A program made the position numbers and the translations under genes. A DNA stretch of 64,000 nucleotides, taken from positions 62,001 through 126,000 of the forward strand of contig JANFNE010000073.1 of the NCBI GenBank assembly GCA_024867545.1, written 5' to 3'. This DNA comes from Phytopythium helicoides. Taxonomy: Eukaryota; Oomycota; Peronosporomycetes; Pythiales; Pythiaceae. The notes beneath the pieces are model-generated. The model was not told where the DNA came from, searched no databases, and worked only from the letters and a program-made list of their open reading frames with translations. Below, piece by piece: positions 32,683-42,330 of this stretch; the stretch's first letter is position 1; the number at the start of each line of letters is the position of its first letter.

Positions 32683-33339
32683 ATGCACTTGCAACCCCTG
32701 ACGCTGGCGACTCTCGAGCCCAGCTGGCATTCCCCAGCAGCACTTGTTGCCTCCAACCTGCGCAAGATCGGATCCGTCTCGGTTTCCCTCAAGAAAGACG
32801 CGACCAGCCCAGTTGACGGATTCTCTATCTCGATACTCTCGTCTGCGCCAACTGCAAGCCGCATTCCAAGTGCAGCACGTTCGGATGAGCATTCGGTACC
32901 CGTGTGGAATCCTAGCACGCACTCCGCAACGTGCTGCGTGCAGGATTCTGGTGGACGACTCCCAGTATCCCAGCCACAATGCAAGCAGGATACTGCTGTC
33001 GTGTCGATGCCTTTCAAGCGTCTCGAGGACTTCAATGAGCTCCGCTCCAAGATCTACAACCTCGCCATCTCGCTTCACGCATTCGGAAGCACGTGCGAGT
33101 CCTGTGAAGCGGCACTGACCTGCGTGCTTTGGGGACGCGGGCAATACTACCAAAAGCAACGCGACGCCCTGCTGAGATTGGTCAACGATGAACAGAAACT
33201 ACTGGAAACGCTCGCGACTATTGTGAGGAATCTGGTCGTGCAAAGTACGTCGAGGGACATTCGAGTATCCTGCCGCATGGAGTTGGAGCTTCCAGGGATT
33301 ATCCACAACTTTTTGTTTGGCGAAGCTCAAAGGAAGTAA
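32683..33339 (+). CDS. PX-like Cys-motif family member 12 (clade B, WG-Q subgroup)
   Basis: 218 aa from the ATG at 32683, chosen because MHLQPLTLATLEPSWHSP lines up with the N-terminus of member 13; the ATG at 32614 would add 23 residues. Core: NLRKIGSVSVSLKK, FSISILSSAPTASRIPS, a loop containing a CC pair and further Cys, KRLEDFNELR (112-121), CESC with Cys138 and Cys141, TCVLWGRGQYYQKQRDALL, DEQKLLETLATIVRNLVV, Cys197, and LPGIIHNFLFG. The 3' neighbour is an HSP70 relic. Confidence 0.85.
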   Translation: MHLQPLTLATLEPSWHSPAALVASNLRKIGSVSVSLKKDATSPVDGFSISILSSAPTASRIPSAARSDEHSVPVWNPSTHSATCCVQDSGGRLPVSQPQCKQDTAVVSMPFKRLEDFNELRSKIYNLAISLHAFGSTCESCEAALTCVLWGRGQYYQKQRDALLRLVNDEQKLLETLATIVRNLVVQSTSRDIRVSCRMELELPGIIHNFLFGEAQRK

Positions 33340-33529
33340 TGGCAGTCGGTTCTAATGTAGCGCATGTTCGAATCTCTTCCTAGATGGTATCGTTCGTTGG
33401 GACTCGCTGCTTGATCGCTATCGCCTCCGACACACGCTTGGGAGAGTATTTTTCATGAAATTTTTTGCCCAAGGATCAACAAAACCCACAACGAGTCGTC
33501 GTCCAGATTCTGCGCGAGATAATCGTTCA
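33340..33529. other. Intergenic, member 12 to HSP70 relic
   Basis: Short interval with no gene; the first trace of the relic (CCACAACGAGTCGTCGTCCA, a stretch readable as NPQRVVVQ) may begin here. Confidence 0.3.
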
Positions 33530-34031
33530 TCCTCTTTCTTGACGACGGAGCGCGTGAGAGTAACGACCACTTGCACTCATCTCACCCAAGTGCTGGAGAA
33601 AATGTTGGATGATACTCGCATAGCATTGGGCCAAGACGACACTCCAAAGTTGAACTTGTTTCTTGTCTTTCAAAGATAAAGCACTCACCGTGTCTACTCT
33701 TGTAAACGACGCATTTGCTATTGGTGCATCAATGCAAGCTGTAACACTTACTAGACAGGTGCAGGAAATGCTTCTTCTCGACGCAGTTCCATATTCGCTT
33801 GGACTTGAGGCTCCCTCAAAATGTTTGATTCCGCTCACCACAACAAAGGTTACAACACTCAGAACTTTTGCAGAGGGTGAGAAGACACAGAACAGCGCTT
33901 TGCTTGGAAAGATGAAGCCAGGTCGTGGCACCAGAGATCTCAAGCGCAAGCTCCTCCTGACCCAGCAAAGAAGGATTCTAATAGGTGCCCACTGCAATGA
34001 GACCTACGCAAAGCCCAGGAAAGCTTTGTAG
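33530..34031 (+). pseudogene. Decayed HSP70 fragment
   Basis: Two frames together follow HSP70 order. From about 33535: LTTERVRVTTTCTHL and VLEKMLDDTRIALGQDDT, corresponding to the end of the ATPase domain (the [16 protein letters not shown] region of the intact gene at the left edge). From 33663, in another frame: DAFAIGASMQAVTLT, VQEMLLLDAVPYSLGLEA, CLIPLTTTKVTTLRTF, then AEGEKTQNSALLGKM. These match [50 protein letters not shown] and [17 protein letters not shown]. The intervening STYADNQPG segment is lost, and frameshifts and stops break the rest. It is a relic inside the array. Confidence 0.8.
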
Positions 34032-34497
34032 GAAGGATTGTGCAAGCCGTGAACGCTGGTGGTGATGACGCTTTTCGGATTGGGACACGCAATTGACAGC
34101 TTGAAGCTGTGCTGATGTGACAGCAAGGAGGTCCCACCAAGCAGTCGGCTGATGACGCCCACCAGTCAAGTGCTGACCAGATAAACCTCTATATTATAAT
34201 GTTTTCATTTTACGATGCTGATTACTCTGTCCCCATCCATATATTAGACAAGTAGAAGTATTTCTATAAATGGATGCAAATACATCATCTATATATTCAC
34301 ACTTGTCGTATGTTGACGCATTGTGCGGCGTGAACTCGGGGCTGAGCCGGTGCATGCCGTCGGCGTTTCTCGTGCCTCGCGGCCACGCTCCACTTTTCGA
34401 CTCGCCAAGACACGCCACAGGCTTTCATTTGGAGCTCCAATTCTCAAGCCAGCTTTTCGCAATCTCTCGTTGAGATTCGTCGGCTTACGAAGATCTC
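34032..34497. other. AT-rich interval before member 13
   Basis: An AT-rich stretch at about 34180-34320 contains ATAAACCTCTATAT at 34187; the same 14 bases recur at about 35330, beyond member 13. No gene. Confidence 0.4.
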
Positions 34498-35244
34498 ATG
34501 ACATCCTTGCCCTCATTGAAGCCCCTCGCGCCGGCGGTCGTTGAGCCGCAATGGCACTCGCCTCGAGCGTTTGTGGCCTCCAACCTGCGCAAGATCGGCT
34601 CCGTCAAGGTTGCAGTTGACGAGAGCAGCAAGAGCTATTCTCCAGTCTACTCGCTCGCGGTCGCCCCGTCAGAGTTCGGGAGCACTGGCATCCCGACCAG
34701 CTCCCGCATGGACCACTCCCCACCAGTGTGGATGGACGAATCGCATACAGCGGCCTGTTTCGTCGGTGCTCCGCGCATGCACGCCAGCTGCACGCTTCCC
34801 AGCAGTCCCTCGAAGCCTTTGTCTCCCATTTCATTGCCGACAAATTGGGGAGAGTCGGCGATCGGCAAGGTTAAGTTTACAACCAAGCGTCTGGAGGACT
34901 TTGACGAGCTCCGTTACAAAGTCTACAACCACGCCACTGCGCTCCACGCGTTCGAGAAGTGCGAGTTTTGTGAGGCAGCACTGACCTGCGTGCTCTGGGG
35001 CCGCGGCCAGCACTACCAAAAGCAGCGGGATGCGCTCATCCGCGTGGCGCAAGACGAGCAGAAGCTGCTCGAGACGCTGGCGGCAATGATGCGCGACCTC
35101 ATTGTCCTCTGCTCGTCAGCAGCTTCCAGGGATCGCGTCACCGCAGAGCCGTCAACACCTCCTCGCGCATTCTGCCGCATGGAAGACACCCTCCCTGGCC
35201 ACGTGCACACCTTCTTGTTCGGGTCGATAGACGAAAGTCCATGA
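34498..35244 (+). CDS. PX-like Cys-motif family member 13 (clade B, WG-Q subgroup)
   Basis: 248 aa, one exon. N-terminal box LPSLKPLAPAVVEPQWHSPR (4-23), NLRKIGSVKVAVDE, SPVYSLAVAPSEFGSTGIPTS, a long Ser/Pro loop, then KRLEDFDELR (130-139). CEFC has Cys155 and Cys158, followed by TCVLWGRGQHYQKQRDALI, DEQKLLETLAAMMRDLIVL, Cys226 in CRMEDTLPGHVHTFLFG. The closest relative is member 12: NLRKIGSV and VLWGRGQ-YYQKQRDAL are shared almost word for word, so the two probably arose by tandem duplication spanning the position now taken by the HSP70 relic. Confidence 0.87.
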   Translation: MTSLPSLKPLAPAVVEPQWHSPRAFVASNLRKIGSVKVAVDESSKSYSPVYSLAVAPSEFGSTGIPTSSRMDHSPPVWMDESHTAACFVGAPRMHASCTLPSSPSKPLSPISLPTNWGESAIGKVKFTTKRLEDFDELRYKVYNHATALHAFEKCEFCEAALTCVLWGRGQHYQKQRDALIRVAQDEQKLLETLAAMMRDLIVLCSSAASRDRVTAEPSTPPRAFCRMEDTLPGHVHTFLFGSIDESP

Positions 35245-36075
35245 GATAGCAGCGTGGACTAGGAATATGAGTTTATCGAGCGCGACATGGAGATACGCCG
35301 CTTTGTAATATAGATCGTTGAGGTGCGGCATAAACCTCTATATCCAGTTGAATGCAGTGGCGTCATCTCTACTCGCTCGAGAGCGTGTCTATGGAGGACG
35401 CGTGATTCAACAACCGTTTCTATCCCTCGCCAGTCATCGTCGAGGCAACCGGACCGCAAGACCTTCCCTTCTGCACTCCAAGCTCTCGACTGCATGGCAG
35501 CAGCAAGGCATTGGTGGCTCTCCTTCGCTGCTCACGAGGAGCCAATGTGGTGACAGGACGTAGAGACGTCGATTAACAGGCCCATCGTCGCCTGCGAGCA
35601 GAGAGCAATGAGTGGATCTGACTCGATCGAGTCATGTGTGTCTGTCTCATGTGCGATCCTGACACGACCTTTACGAGTCAATACCCAAGGCTGATATGCA
35701 TATCAGAGGCCAACATCAAACATACAAAATTGACCTCTACCAATCCATAACTGAAGTTGAGTTGGTGGTCGAATTCATTCACTGTAAACCATGGCGCTTG
35801 GTGACGCAAAGCGACGCGAAGCAGCAAATTCATGCAAAATGATGGGCTGGAGCGGTCAACGGCCTTCATTTCTGAAGCACCTCTCCAAGCACACTTTCCC
35901 TTGGCACCAGGCAGCCGAGGCAGCTCCACCCACCATGACGACCCAGGCTACACTGTAGCAAGCTTGTCTATGTCTCAGCGGTAGAATCAAGCGGTGCCGC
36001 GCCTTCGTGTGCAGCCGAGATTCGCTGGCGGCCAGCCATCCCAAGCAGCGGCATTCGATTCTCAGTCTCTGCAAC
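35245..36075. other. Intergenic, members 13-14
   Basis: About 0.8 kb. Contains the second copy of ATAAACCTCTATAT. A TCTCAGCGGTAGAAT string at about 35971 resembles a tRNA A box, but no matching B box or stem follows. Confidence 0.4.
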
Positions 36076-36091
36076 GCTCATTTTCCAATTG
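36076..36091 (+). promoter_or_regulatory. Oomycete initiator-like element, member 14
   Basis: GCTCATTTTCCAATTG matches 15 of 16 positions of the initiator consensus, the best match found, 91 bp before the ATG at 36183. Confidence 0.65.
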
Positions 36092-36182
36092 CGCCCCGGA
36101 CCGAGAGACTCTGCGCGTTAAATGCTCAGTGCCAACACCGGATCAATCTGCTCATACGCTTTCAGTTGATCCTCCGACAATC

Positions 36183-36980
36183 ATGGCTCCGCGCATCGAC
36201 TCCGACTGCATCGATCCGTTGCCGAGGACTCCGACCGAGTCGACTGGTGGATCCGACAAGTCAATCCACACGCTCCCTTCGCTGACTCCGATGGCGTTGG
36301 AACCGGCATGCGCGTCGGAACGCGGACGCGCGTTGCTTGCGCTGTCGTCTATCGACGCTATTCGCGTCACCAGCCACCCGACCCGGGACGCGTTTATCCT
36401 CGACGTTTACACTGGCAGCAGTGGGCTCTCGCCGACGTGCATTGAAGGATCATGTCAGACCGACAGCCACATCCCGACGCGGCTGCGTGATCGCCACGCG
36501 AGCATCCCGATGCACCAGCGATTCCTCCTTCCAAGTTGCGACTGCGAAGGTGCATCTGACAGCGAGTGTTGCGACCGAAGCCCTGCTATGACGACCGAGA
36601 GGCAGCTCGGCGCATTCATGAAGTTGCGCGACGCGCTGTATAACGCGGCACTGGCATCCCACATGCGCGTTTTGACGTGTGACTTTTGCCGCGAGGTGAT
36701 TGACTTTGCGCTGTGGGCACATCGCGTGCCAGTGGGATTCGGAGCGCGCGTGCTCTTCCACCGCGACCGTGAGATGGCTCGTGTTGCCGACGTCCTCTCA
36801 GCCTTCCTGAGTGAGCTGCTTGCCCGCACTCTGCGTCCACCATGCGTTGACCGATATGCGGCTGCTGCTGCGCTCGGAGATCCCATCGCGGCGGCTGGCG
36901 TGCCCTGGTGCCGAGCGCAGTCGCGAGTGCCCGTAGTAGTGCATGAGTTCCTGATGGAGATGGCGGATGCTTCTAGATGA
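36183..36980 (+). CDS. PX-like Cys-motif family member 14 (clade B)
   Basis: 265 aa from the ATG at 36183, downstream of the strong initiator-like site; the frame is open to 35994, but those residues lack family features. N-terminal box LPSLTPMALEPACASERGR (31-49), LSSIDAIRVTSHPTRD, FILDVYTGSSG, then a Cys-rich loop. The signature is RQLGAFMKLR (140-149), with Gln in place of the PX Arg. CDFC has Cys166 and Cys169, then IDFALWAHRVPVGFGARVLFHRDREM, the helix LSAFLSELLARTL, an Ala-rich insert, Cys243 and VPVVVHEFLME. Shares the RVP-x-GxGAR-x-L segment with member 15. Confidence 0.87.
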   Translation: MAPRIDSDCIDPLPRTPTESTGGSDKSIHTLPSLTPMALEPACASERGRALLALSSIDAIRVTSHPTRDAFILDVYTGSSGLSPTCIEGSCQTDSHIPTRLRDRHASIPMHQRFLLPSCDCEGASDSECCDRSPAMTTERQLGAFMKLRDALYNAALASHMRVLTCDFCREVIDFALWAHRVPVGFGARVLFHRDREMARVADVLSAFLSELLARTLRPPCVDRYAAAAALGDPIAAAGVPWCRAQSRVPVVVHEFLMEMADASR

Positions 36981-38293
36981 GAGATCTAGTGTATTTATCA
37001 ACGAGGCAATGGAGACACGAGACGCTGGGGGCGTTTACGCCATTCGCCGTGCTCTCGATGACCCTAAAGTTGTTGTGAGTCCGTGCGACGCGAAAGGAAG
37101 CGTGGAGGCACGCGCCTTGGCCGCCATCGGCTCGATAGCAGAGTGGAGTGATGAGGAATTTCAATCACCAAGCGGAGCATGCCTCCAGCATGTCTTTGAG
37201 GCCTTGCGTATCTATACTTCGTTGCCGGCAAGTGCAAGACCACACTTCGCCGCAAGCCGAGCTTGGTGATCGCATGGAGCCGAGTCTTTCAAGAAGCGAG
37301 GCACGCGCCAGCTGCTCACGATCCGCAGATGACCTGGGGCTTGGATTCGGTGTAACTCGCGTTCGCTATTGTCGCGTTGCGTTCTTGTGGTAAGCTGGTG
37401 GGTTTGACGCGGCGCGCGTGACCCTGGCGCCCGACGCCGCCATCCGCTGCCTGTATCAACGTTATATATGTATGAGTTGATATTACAATGCTCGCAGTAT
37501 CGTCTACAAATGACCTGTATAAAGCAGTGTGGAAGGTGGGTGTGGTAGGCGCGGCAGGGCGGATCATCCGGATGCGCGCAAGCGAGTCGCGCGCGCCAAG
37601 CGCTATGCACGAGGGTCATCGGTGTCGAGTTAAAGGTATCGTCGGTTCCAGAGGCTGTGCTGTGCTGGCTGACTGCGGGGCGACGAGCTCGGCGCCAGTC
37701 GAAGTCCGAGTCCTGTCTTGGCGCCGGTGTATCGCGCGGAAGGACGGGGCGCTGCTTCAGAAACGGTCGACAGACAGATGGGTCGGTCGCGTCAGTGGCC
37801 CCGACGTATACGCATCGAGTCTCACGAGAGTCGAACGTGGCGAGCAGGAAGCGTGGGCAAGAGGCTCCCGAGCCTTGCGCGCAAAGTGTCTACGTTGGCA
37901 GCGCTGGTCGCAAGCATGCGCGTCAACGTCGACGCCAATGGTCCGCCATCCGGTCCCAGTTTAGCGTGCGCTGCATTTTCATTCAGTTGCAGAGGTTCTC
38001 CTGATCCCCCAGTCAGTCATTCACCCTCATCCTCCTCAAAGCCATCGGTTTCATCAGGGTATCATCCACCACAGGGTGCGAAACTCCGAGAGCCGGGCGC
38101 GGAGTGGCACGCCGCAAACCAGGCACCACCTGATGCGCCGCTGGGAATCAACTCGCGCGGGGCATCTCCCCGGCTTCTCAGCGCGCGTCGCGGCTGGCTG
38201 GCAGCTCTCTGGCTGCATGGAGGCGCCGCCGCGGCTCGGCCGTCCACCGGCGGCACTTCGCGACTCTCCACCTGCCCCTCAAGCGCCGCCAGC
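36981..38293. other. Intergenic, members 14-15
   Basis: 1.3 kb. The short frame 36967-37269 overlaps the end of member 14 and has no family features; the frame of member 15 is open upstream but unrelated to its relatives. No gene is called. Confidence 0.4.
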
Positions 38294-38992
38294 ATGTGCG
38301 TCGAGCTCGCCGACTGCCCCACGCTCTCGCCCAAGCCCAGCGCCGCGTGCCTGCGGCCACTCGGCCGCCTGCCCAGCCTCGCGCCCACGGCGCTCGTGCC
38401 GTCCTGCGTCTCGCCTCGCAGCCAGGCGCTGGCCGAGCTCGCCACCGTCGAGTCGGTGCGCGTGCGCGCGCGCGGCGACGTGTTCGTGGTCGAGCTCTTC
38501 TCCAAGCCCGCGCCGCGCTCGGAGCGCCGCATCCCGCTGCCGCTGGCCGCCAGCTCCCGCGTGGGCGCCAGCTCGCCCTCGTCGCCCCGCTCTACCGGCA
38601 GCGCGAGCCCCAGGGCCAGCATCAAGATGGCGTCGCCCAGCGACCCCACGGCGCCGACTGTCGCGGTTGAGAAGCGTCTCGCCGACTTCTCCGACCTGCG
38701 CAACCAAATGTACCTGGGCATCATGGCGGCCCACGTGCGCCAGCCCTTCTGCGCCTACTGCCGAGAGCTCCTGAACCACTCCATCTGGGGCTACCGCGTG
38801 CCCTCGGGCCTCGGCGCGCGCTTGCTGGGCATGCGCGACCGCGAGGACTCGCGCACGGTGGCGCTGCTCACGCAGTTCGCCACCGAGCTGCTCGAGCGCA
38901 CGCTCGCCACCGACGCGCACGCGTCCACGTGCCACTGCAGCTCGCAGACCGACGTGCCCGTCATGGTGCGCGACTTCTTCTTCGGCCAGTGA
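38294..38992 (+). CDS. PX-like Cys-motif family member 15 (clade B)
   Basis: 232 aa. N-terminal box LPSLAPTALVPSCVSPRSQ (26-44), LATVESVRVRARGD, FVVELFSKPAPRSERRIPLP, a Ser-rich loop, then KRLADFSDLR (127-136), keeping the basic pair. CAYC has Cys153 and Cys156, followed by LNHSIWGYRVPSGLGARLL, the helix LTQFATELLERTL, Cys213 and Cys215, and VPVMVRDFFFG. It ends the clade B block and is convergent with member 16, about 207 bp apart. AATAAA at about 39167 lies in that gap. Codons are far more GC-biased than in members 9-13. Confidence 0.87.
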   Translation: MCVELADCPTLSPKPSAACLRPLGRLPSLAPTALVPSCVSPRSQALAELATVESVRVRARGDVFVVELFSKPAPRSERRIPLPLAASSRVGASSPSSPRSTGSASPRASIKMASPSDPTAPTVAVEKRLADFSDLRNQMYLGIMAAHVRQPFCAYCRELLNHSIWGYRVPSGLGARLLGMRDREDSRTVALLTQFATELLERTLATDAHASTCHCSSQTDVPVMVRDFFFGQ

Positions 38993-39199
38993 GGTGTCGA
39001 GCGACAGACACCCATTTAGTATTTGATATTTAATGAGCGCGCGAGCGCAATAGATGCATGCGATTCTCTCTCAAAGACGGTGGCGGCAGTTGTGATGGTG
39101 GCGGTGGCGGTGGCGGTGGCAATGGCGGGCATGGCAATAACGGAGAGCGTCGAGTTCATTCACGACAATAAAAAAAAACTACTCATAGCTGCTCGATCT

Positions 39200-40108
39200 T
39201 CAGATGATGCCGAGCGAGGACGAGAACGGCTTGCGCAGGAAGTCGTCGACGAGCGCGACGGCCTTGACGCGCACCTCGCAGCCGGCAGGCGCCAGCTCCT
39301 CGTTGTTGCCCGCTAGCTGCTCCTCTTCCTCCTCCTCCAGCAGGTCGCTGAAGCGCGCGGCCAGATCCAGCGCGTTGTTGACGAGGTTGGCGAGCAGCTC
39401 TCTACGCGAGCGCTCGGTCGAGAAGACGCGGCGCAGCTGCAGCGCCTGGTACTGCCGGCGCGCACCCAGCGCGTGCAGCTCGCGGCAGTCGGCGCACTTG
39501 GTTGGGTCGTGCGTCGGCGAGGGCTCCACCAGCGCTCGCAGCCTCGAGCGCAGCTGCACGAACTCACGGAAGCGGTGCTCGACGCGGTAGTCGGACTCTC
39601 GCTCGGCTCGCATGACCTCGTCCAGCGCCTCCCTCGAGAGCGCCGAGCCTGCCGCGCTGTAGGCGCAGTCCGACAGCCGCTGGCGCTCCGAGCGCCGCTG
39701 CAGGTACACGTCCACCACGTACAGCGAGTGGCCGTCGCGCCGCAGCTTGGACGACACCTCGACGTACTCGACGCGCTGCAGCGGCGAGAAGGAGCTGGCG
39801 CGTCCGCGTCCCCTCGCGCGTGCGCCCGCCGTGCTGCTGCTGCTCTGCGTCGACATGCGGCGGCAGGCAGCGGCCGACGGCGTGGCGCGCGCCAGCGCCA
39901 CGACCTGCGCGGCCGTTGGCGTCAGCACGGCGCTCTCGGGCTCCTCGGGGGCCTCGGTGGGCGGCTGAGGCTTGACGAGCACGTCGTCGCCCTGGGGCTC
40001 TCGGGGGCCGAGCGTCAGCAGCGTCATGGCGAGCGGATCGTCGAATGGCGCTGCCACGCCCAGCGAAACGCCATGGCGTGAACATGGCGCATGCTTGCGG
40101 GACGGCAT
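39200..40108 (-). CDS. PX-like Cys-motif family member 16 (clade A)
   Basis: 302 aa on the minus strand. A long low-complexity N-terminus of about 105 residues (Pro/Glu then Ser/Arg) precedes LQRVEYVEVSSKLRRDG, LYVVDVYLQRRSERQRL and a loop. The signature HRFREFVQLR (178-187) keeps the PX Arg. CADC has Cys205 and Cys208; helices RELLANLVNNALDLAARF follow; an acidic run (LLEEEEEEQ, 257-265) is inserted before Cys277 and ALVDDFLRK. The Cys motif lacks the usual aromatic (CADC). It begins the second clade A block, on the opposite strand. Confidence 0.85.
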   Translation of the reverse strand: MPSRKHAPCSRHGVSLGVAAPFDDPLAMTLLTLGPREPQGDDVLVKPQPPTEAPEEPESAVLTPTAAQVVALARATPSAAACRRMSTQSSSSTAGARARGRGRASSFSPLQRVEYVEVSSKLRRDGHSLYVVDVYLQRRSERQRLSDCAYSAAGSALSREALDEVMRAERESDYRVEHRFREFVQLRSRLRALVEPSPTHDPTKCADCRELHALGARRQYQALQLRRVFSTERSRRELLANLVNNALDLAARFSDLLEEEEEEQLAGNNEELAPAGCEVRVKAVALVDDFLRKPFSSSLGII

Positions 40109-41388
40109 GCTATCGTAGCACGCTAAAGCGTAGAGACTGGCCGTAAAACCATGTCGCAGCGGCCGAATATATGGGGGTTTGTATAGATTCCTCCGAATGC
40201 TGTGCGACGCTAAAATGTAGCTGGCCGGGGTGGCGTCGACTTGTTAGAGCGGCACCGCGGGGGGAGGAGCTGCTCCGCCACCCAAGACCGATGGCGGTGA
40301 TTGTGCACGTGGCTTCGTTATGATCGATGGTCTCCACGACAACTGGGTGAAAGAGCCGCAGAACGACTCGAGAACCTGCTGCGGCAGCCATTCTCGCTTG
40401 TGCCGATGAAAGCGCTCGGGCGTCGCCTTCATGCTCCTCTCGAGGCGAAATCCCTCTTCTTCTTGACGCTTAGCGCTTCTGGACCACACGCCTTCGAGGC
40501 GATTGGGTGAAAGACCCGCTGCGGCAGCTACAGTATCTCTCGGAGTACTTTGCAGGTCTGGGGTGAAACGAAGTGAGCTCCATGGATGCTTCAGCCAGTT
40601 TGAATCTTGCGAAGAATCGCGGAGCGTGACGCTGGTCTTCTAGGAAGAGAGGCCTTGAGCAAAAGTATCTATCGCCCTGTGTTGATAGGAACAGCAGCAG
40701 CTGCTGTGGTTTCTCGTGCAGATGGAACGATCCACCTTGCGTTGGTGCACAGCCCAATTGCACAACATGTGTGTAGCGTTGCCACCAACGTTCGAGAAAG
40801 ACCGGGCAGTACGGTACTCGTTCGTGTAAATCGTTGCGTCGTTGTGGCCGAATTGGCTCGCGGAGTAGATTACAGCCATGAGCACATGCGGTCTCGCAGC
40901 GAAGCCTTCCCGTGGATGCAGAGATCTCGGCTCGCCAGAGAGTCGAGACGTCCCCACCTGGGGACGCCCGTTTCGAGTCCTGATATTCCAGACTGCCAGT
41001 CGCGAACGGACTTGTCTGAGCCCAAATCACCGCTTCTGAGTGAGAACTTGCGCCTCAAGCTCCACCCAATCTCGATGGCGACGCCCACCACAGCCAGACA
41101 CTGCCGCGAGCGTGAGCTGTGTTATCCATCCTCTGCATTGCATGAGGCGATGGCGATAGCGTGCGGCGCGCGTTATAGCGTTCTGTGTCTCCATCTGTTG
41201 ATGCTCTCGACGTCGAGCACTGTAAGCACGAGCCTTCACGCGTGGCGCCGGAGCACCGCACCGCCGCGATTGCGCGACGTCGCCTCGCGACACCATAGAT
41301 CGATGGTAATCGCGCGATTTGCTGCGCTTGAAGTGTGGTGGAACACTGCGCTACAAGTGCGTACAGTACTGGCATTTCTATAGCTGTA
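40109..41388. other. Gene-poor interval left of the MITE
   Basis: 1.3 kb. The open frame 40607-41383 (258 codons, plus) and its antisense 40470-41030 have no motif, and neither is called. Confidence 0.4.
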
Positions 41389-41717
41389 CAGTCAAACCCC
41401 TCGATTTGTCCTCTACTCCCATTCGATATCCTTCGATAATTAATCTTCAATGGTGATGGGTTGCTTGTGAATGCAACTCTTTGGCTACTGTTTTAGATTA
41501 CGGGAAGCTTGCTGCACATCACCTTTGGGTGTGTATTTTCTTCATCATCCTAACATCCTAGTCCCTAAAATGTCCCGAATCTTGCATGATGTATAGATAA
41601 ACTTCTTCAGAAAATATTTATATCAGTTCTTTGGCTTTTTTGCTGGCAGCTGTGTTCTGTTTATACACCTCTCACAATCATTCAATCCGACCTTGGACAA
41701 ATTGAGGGGTTTGACTG
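41389..41717. mobile_element. MITE, Tc1/mariner-pogo type, 329 bp
   Basis: The ends are inverted copies: the left end starts CAGTCAAACCCCTC and continues to ATTTGTCC; the right end reads the reverse complement with one mismatch in 23 bases. Both ends are flanked by TA (41387-41388 and 41718-41719), the usual target duplication of Tc1/mariner-type elements, whose ends typically begin CAGT. The inside is AT-rich and has no open frame, so the copy is non-autonomous. Confidence 0.85.
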
Positions 41718-41719
41718 TA

Positions 41720-42283
41720 GGAGGCATCAACATGGCGAGTGCCATCAACGTCAACGCGGGAACTCGGAGCAATCAAAATCCGATTGCGGCACTTCGCGTG
41801 GCGTCATCGATCGCGGCACACTCATTCCGCTTGCGTGTCGCAAGGCGCCGCCCGATGATGTCGCCCCCGCCCGCCTTCGGATCGCCAGTCAGTCGCTTCA
41901 CGAAGATATGTGGATCGCTTCCGACTCAAACCAGCCAGCCAGCCAGCCAGCGATCGAGCGAGTGCGTCGTAGCCAACCAGGTCATGCGAGCAGCTCTTGC
42001 GCCTCGACCTGCTACAGTAGCAGTCCTCCAAGTGCCAGCCTTTACCGCCTCAAAGGTTCAGCCATCCTCCCCATCGACGCCCGCGAGCCACACACAAACC
42101 GTTCCGCCCCCAAATTTGTGTTTACCCATCGGACCGCGAGCGTATTACGCGCGCGTCGCGAGGGGTAGGTCTTGGCGCGACGGGGCGTAATCGTTGCCGC
42201 GCGTCCATTGGCTAAAAACGCGGTCGAGCCAGCCCGGGGGACCGTAAGCAGCGGAAACCGCGGCCAGATGACTCGAAGGCGGC
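41720..42283. other. Interval between the MITE and member 17
   Basis: Includes a short (AGCC)n run at about 41932-41952. No supported gene. Confidence 0.4.
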
Positions 42284-42299
42284 GCTCATTCCGCAAGTC
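42284..42299 (+). promoter_or_regulatory. Oomycete initiator-like element, member 17
   Basis: GCTCATTCCGCAAGTC, 14 of 16 consensus positions, 31 bp before the ATG at 42331, which supports that start over the upstream frame. Confidence 0.6.
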
Positions 42300-42330
42300 T
42301 CTCGCCAGGCCGCACGCCTCGCTCGCCCTC

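Noticed and set aside
35965..36040. tRNA-like A box (TCTCAGCGGTAGAAT)
   Set aside because: No B box (GGTTCGANTCC-like) at the right distance and no cloverleaf stems could be formed by eye.
36967..37269. 100-codon frame overlapping the end of member 14
   Set aside because: Starts inside member 14 in another frame and shows no family or domain feature.
40607..41383. 258-codon plus-strand open frame left of the MITE
   Set aside because: No motif, and the antisense frame is similarly open; considered as a transposase remnant, but no DDE-type motif is seen.
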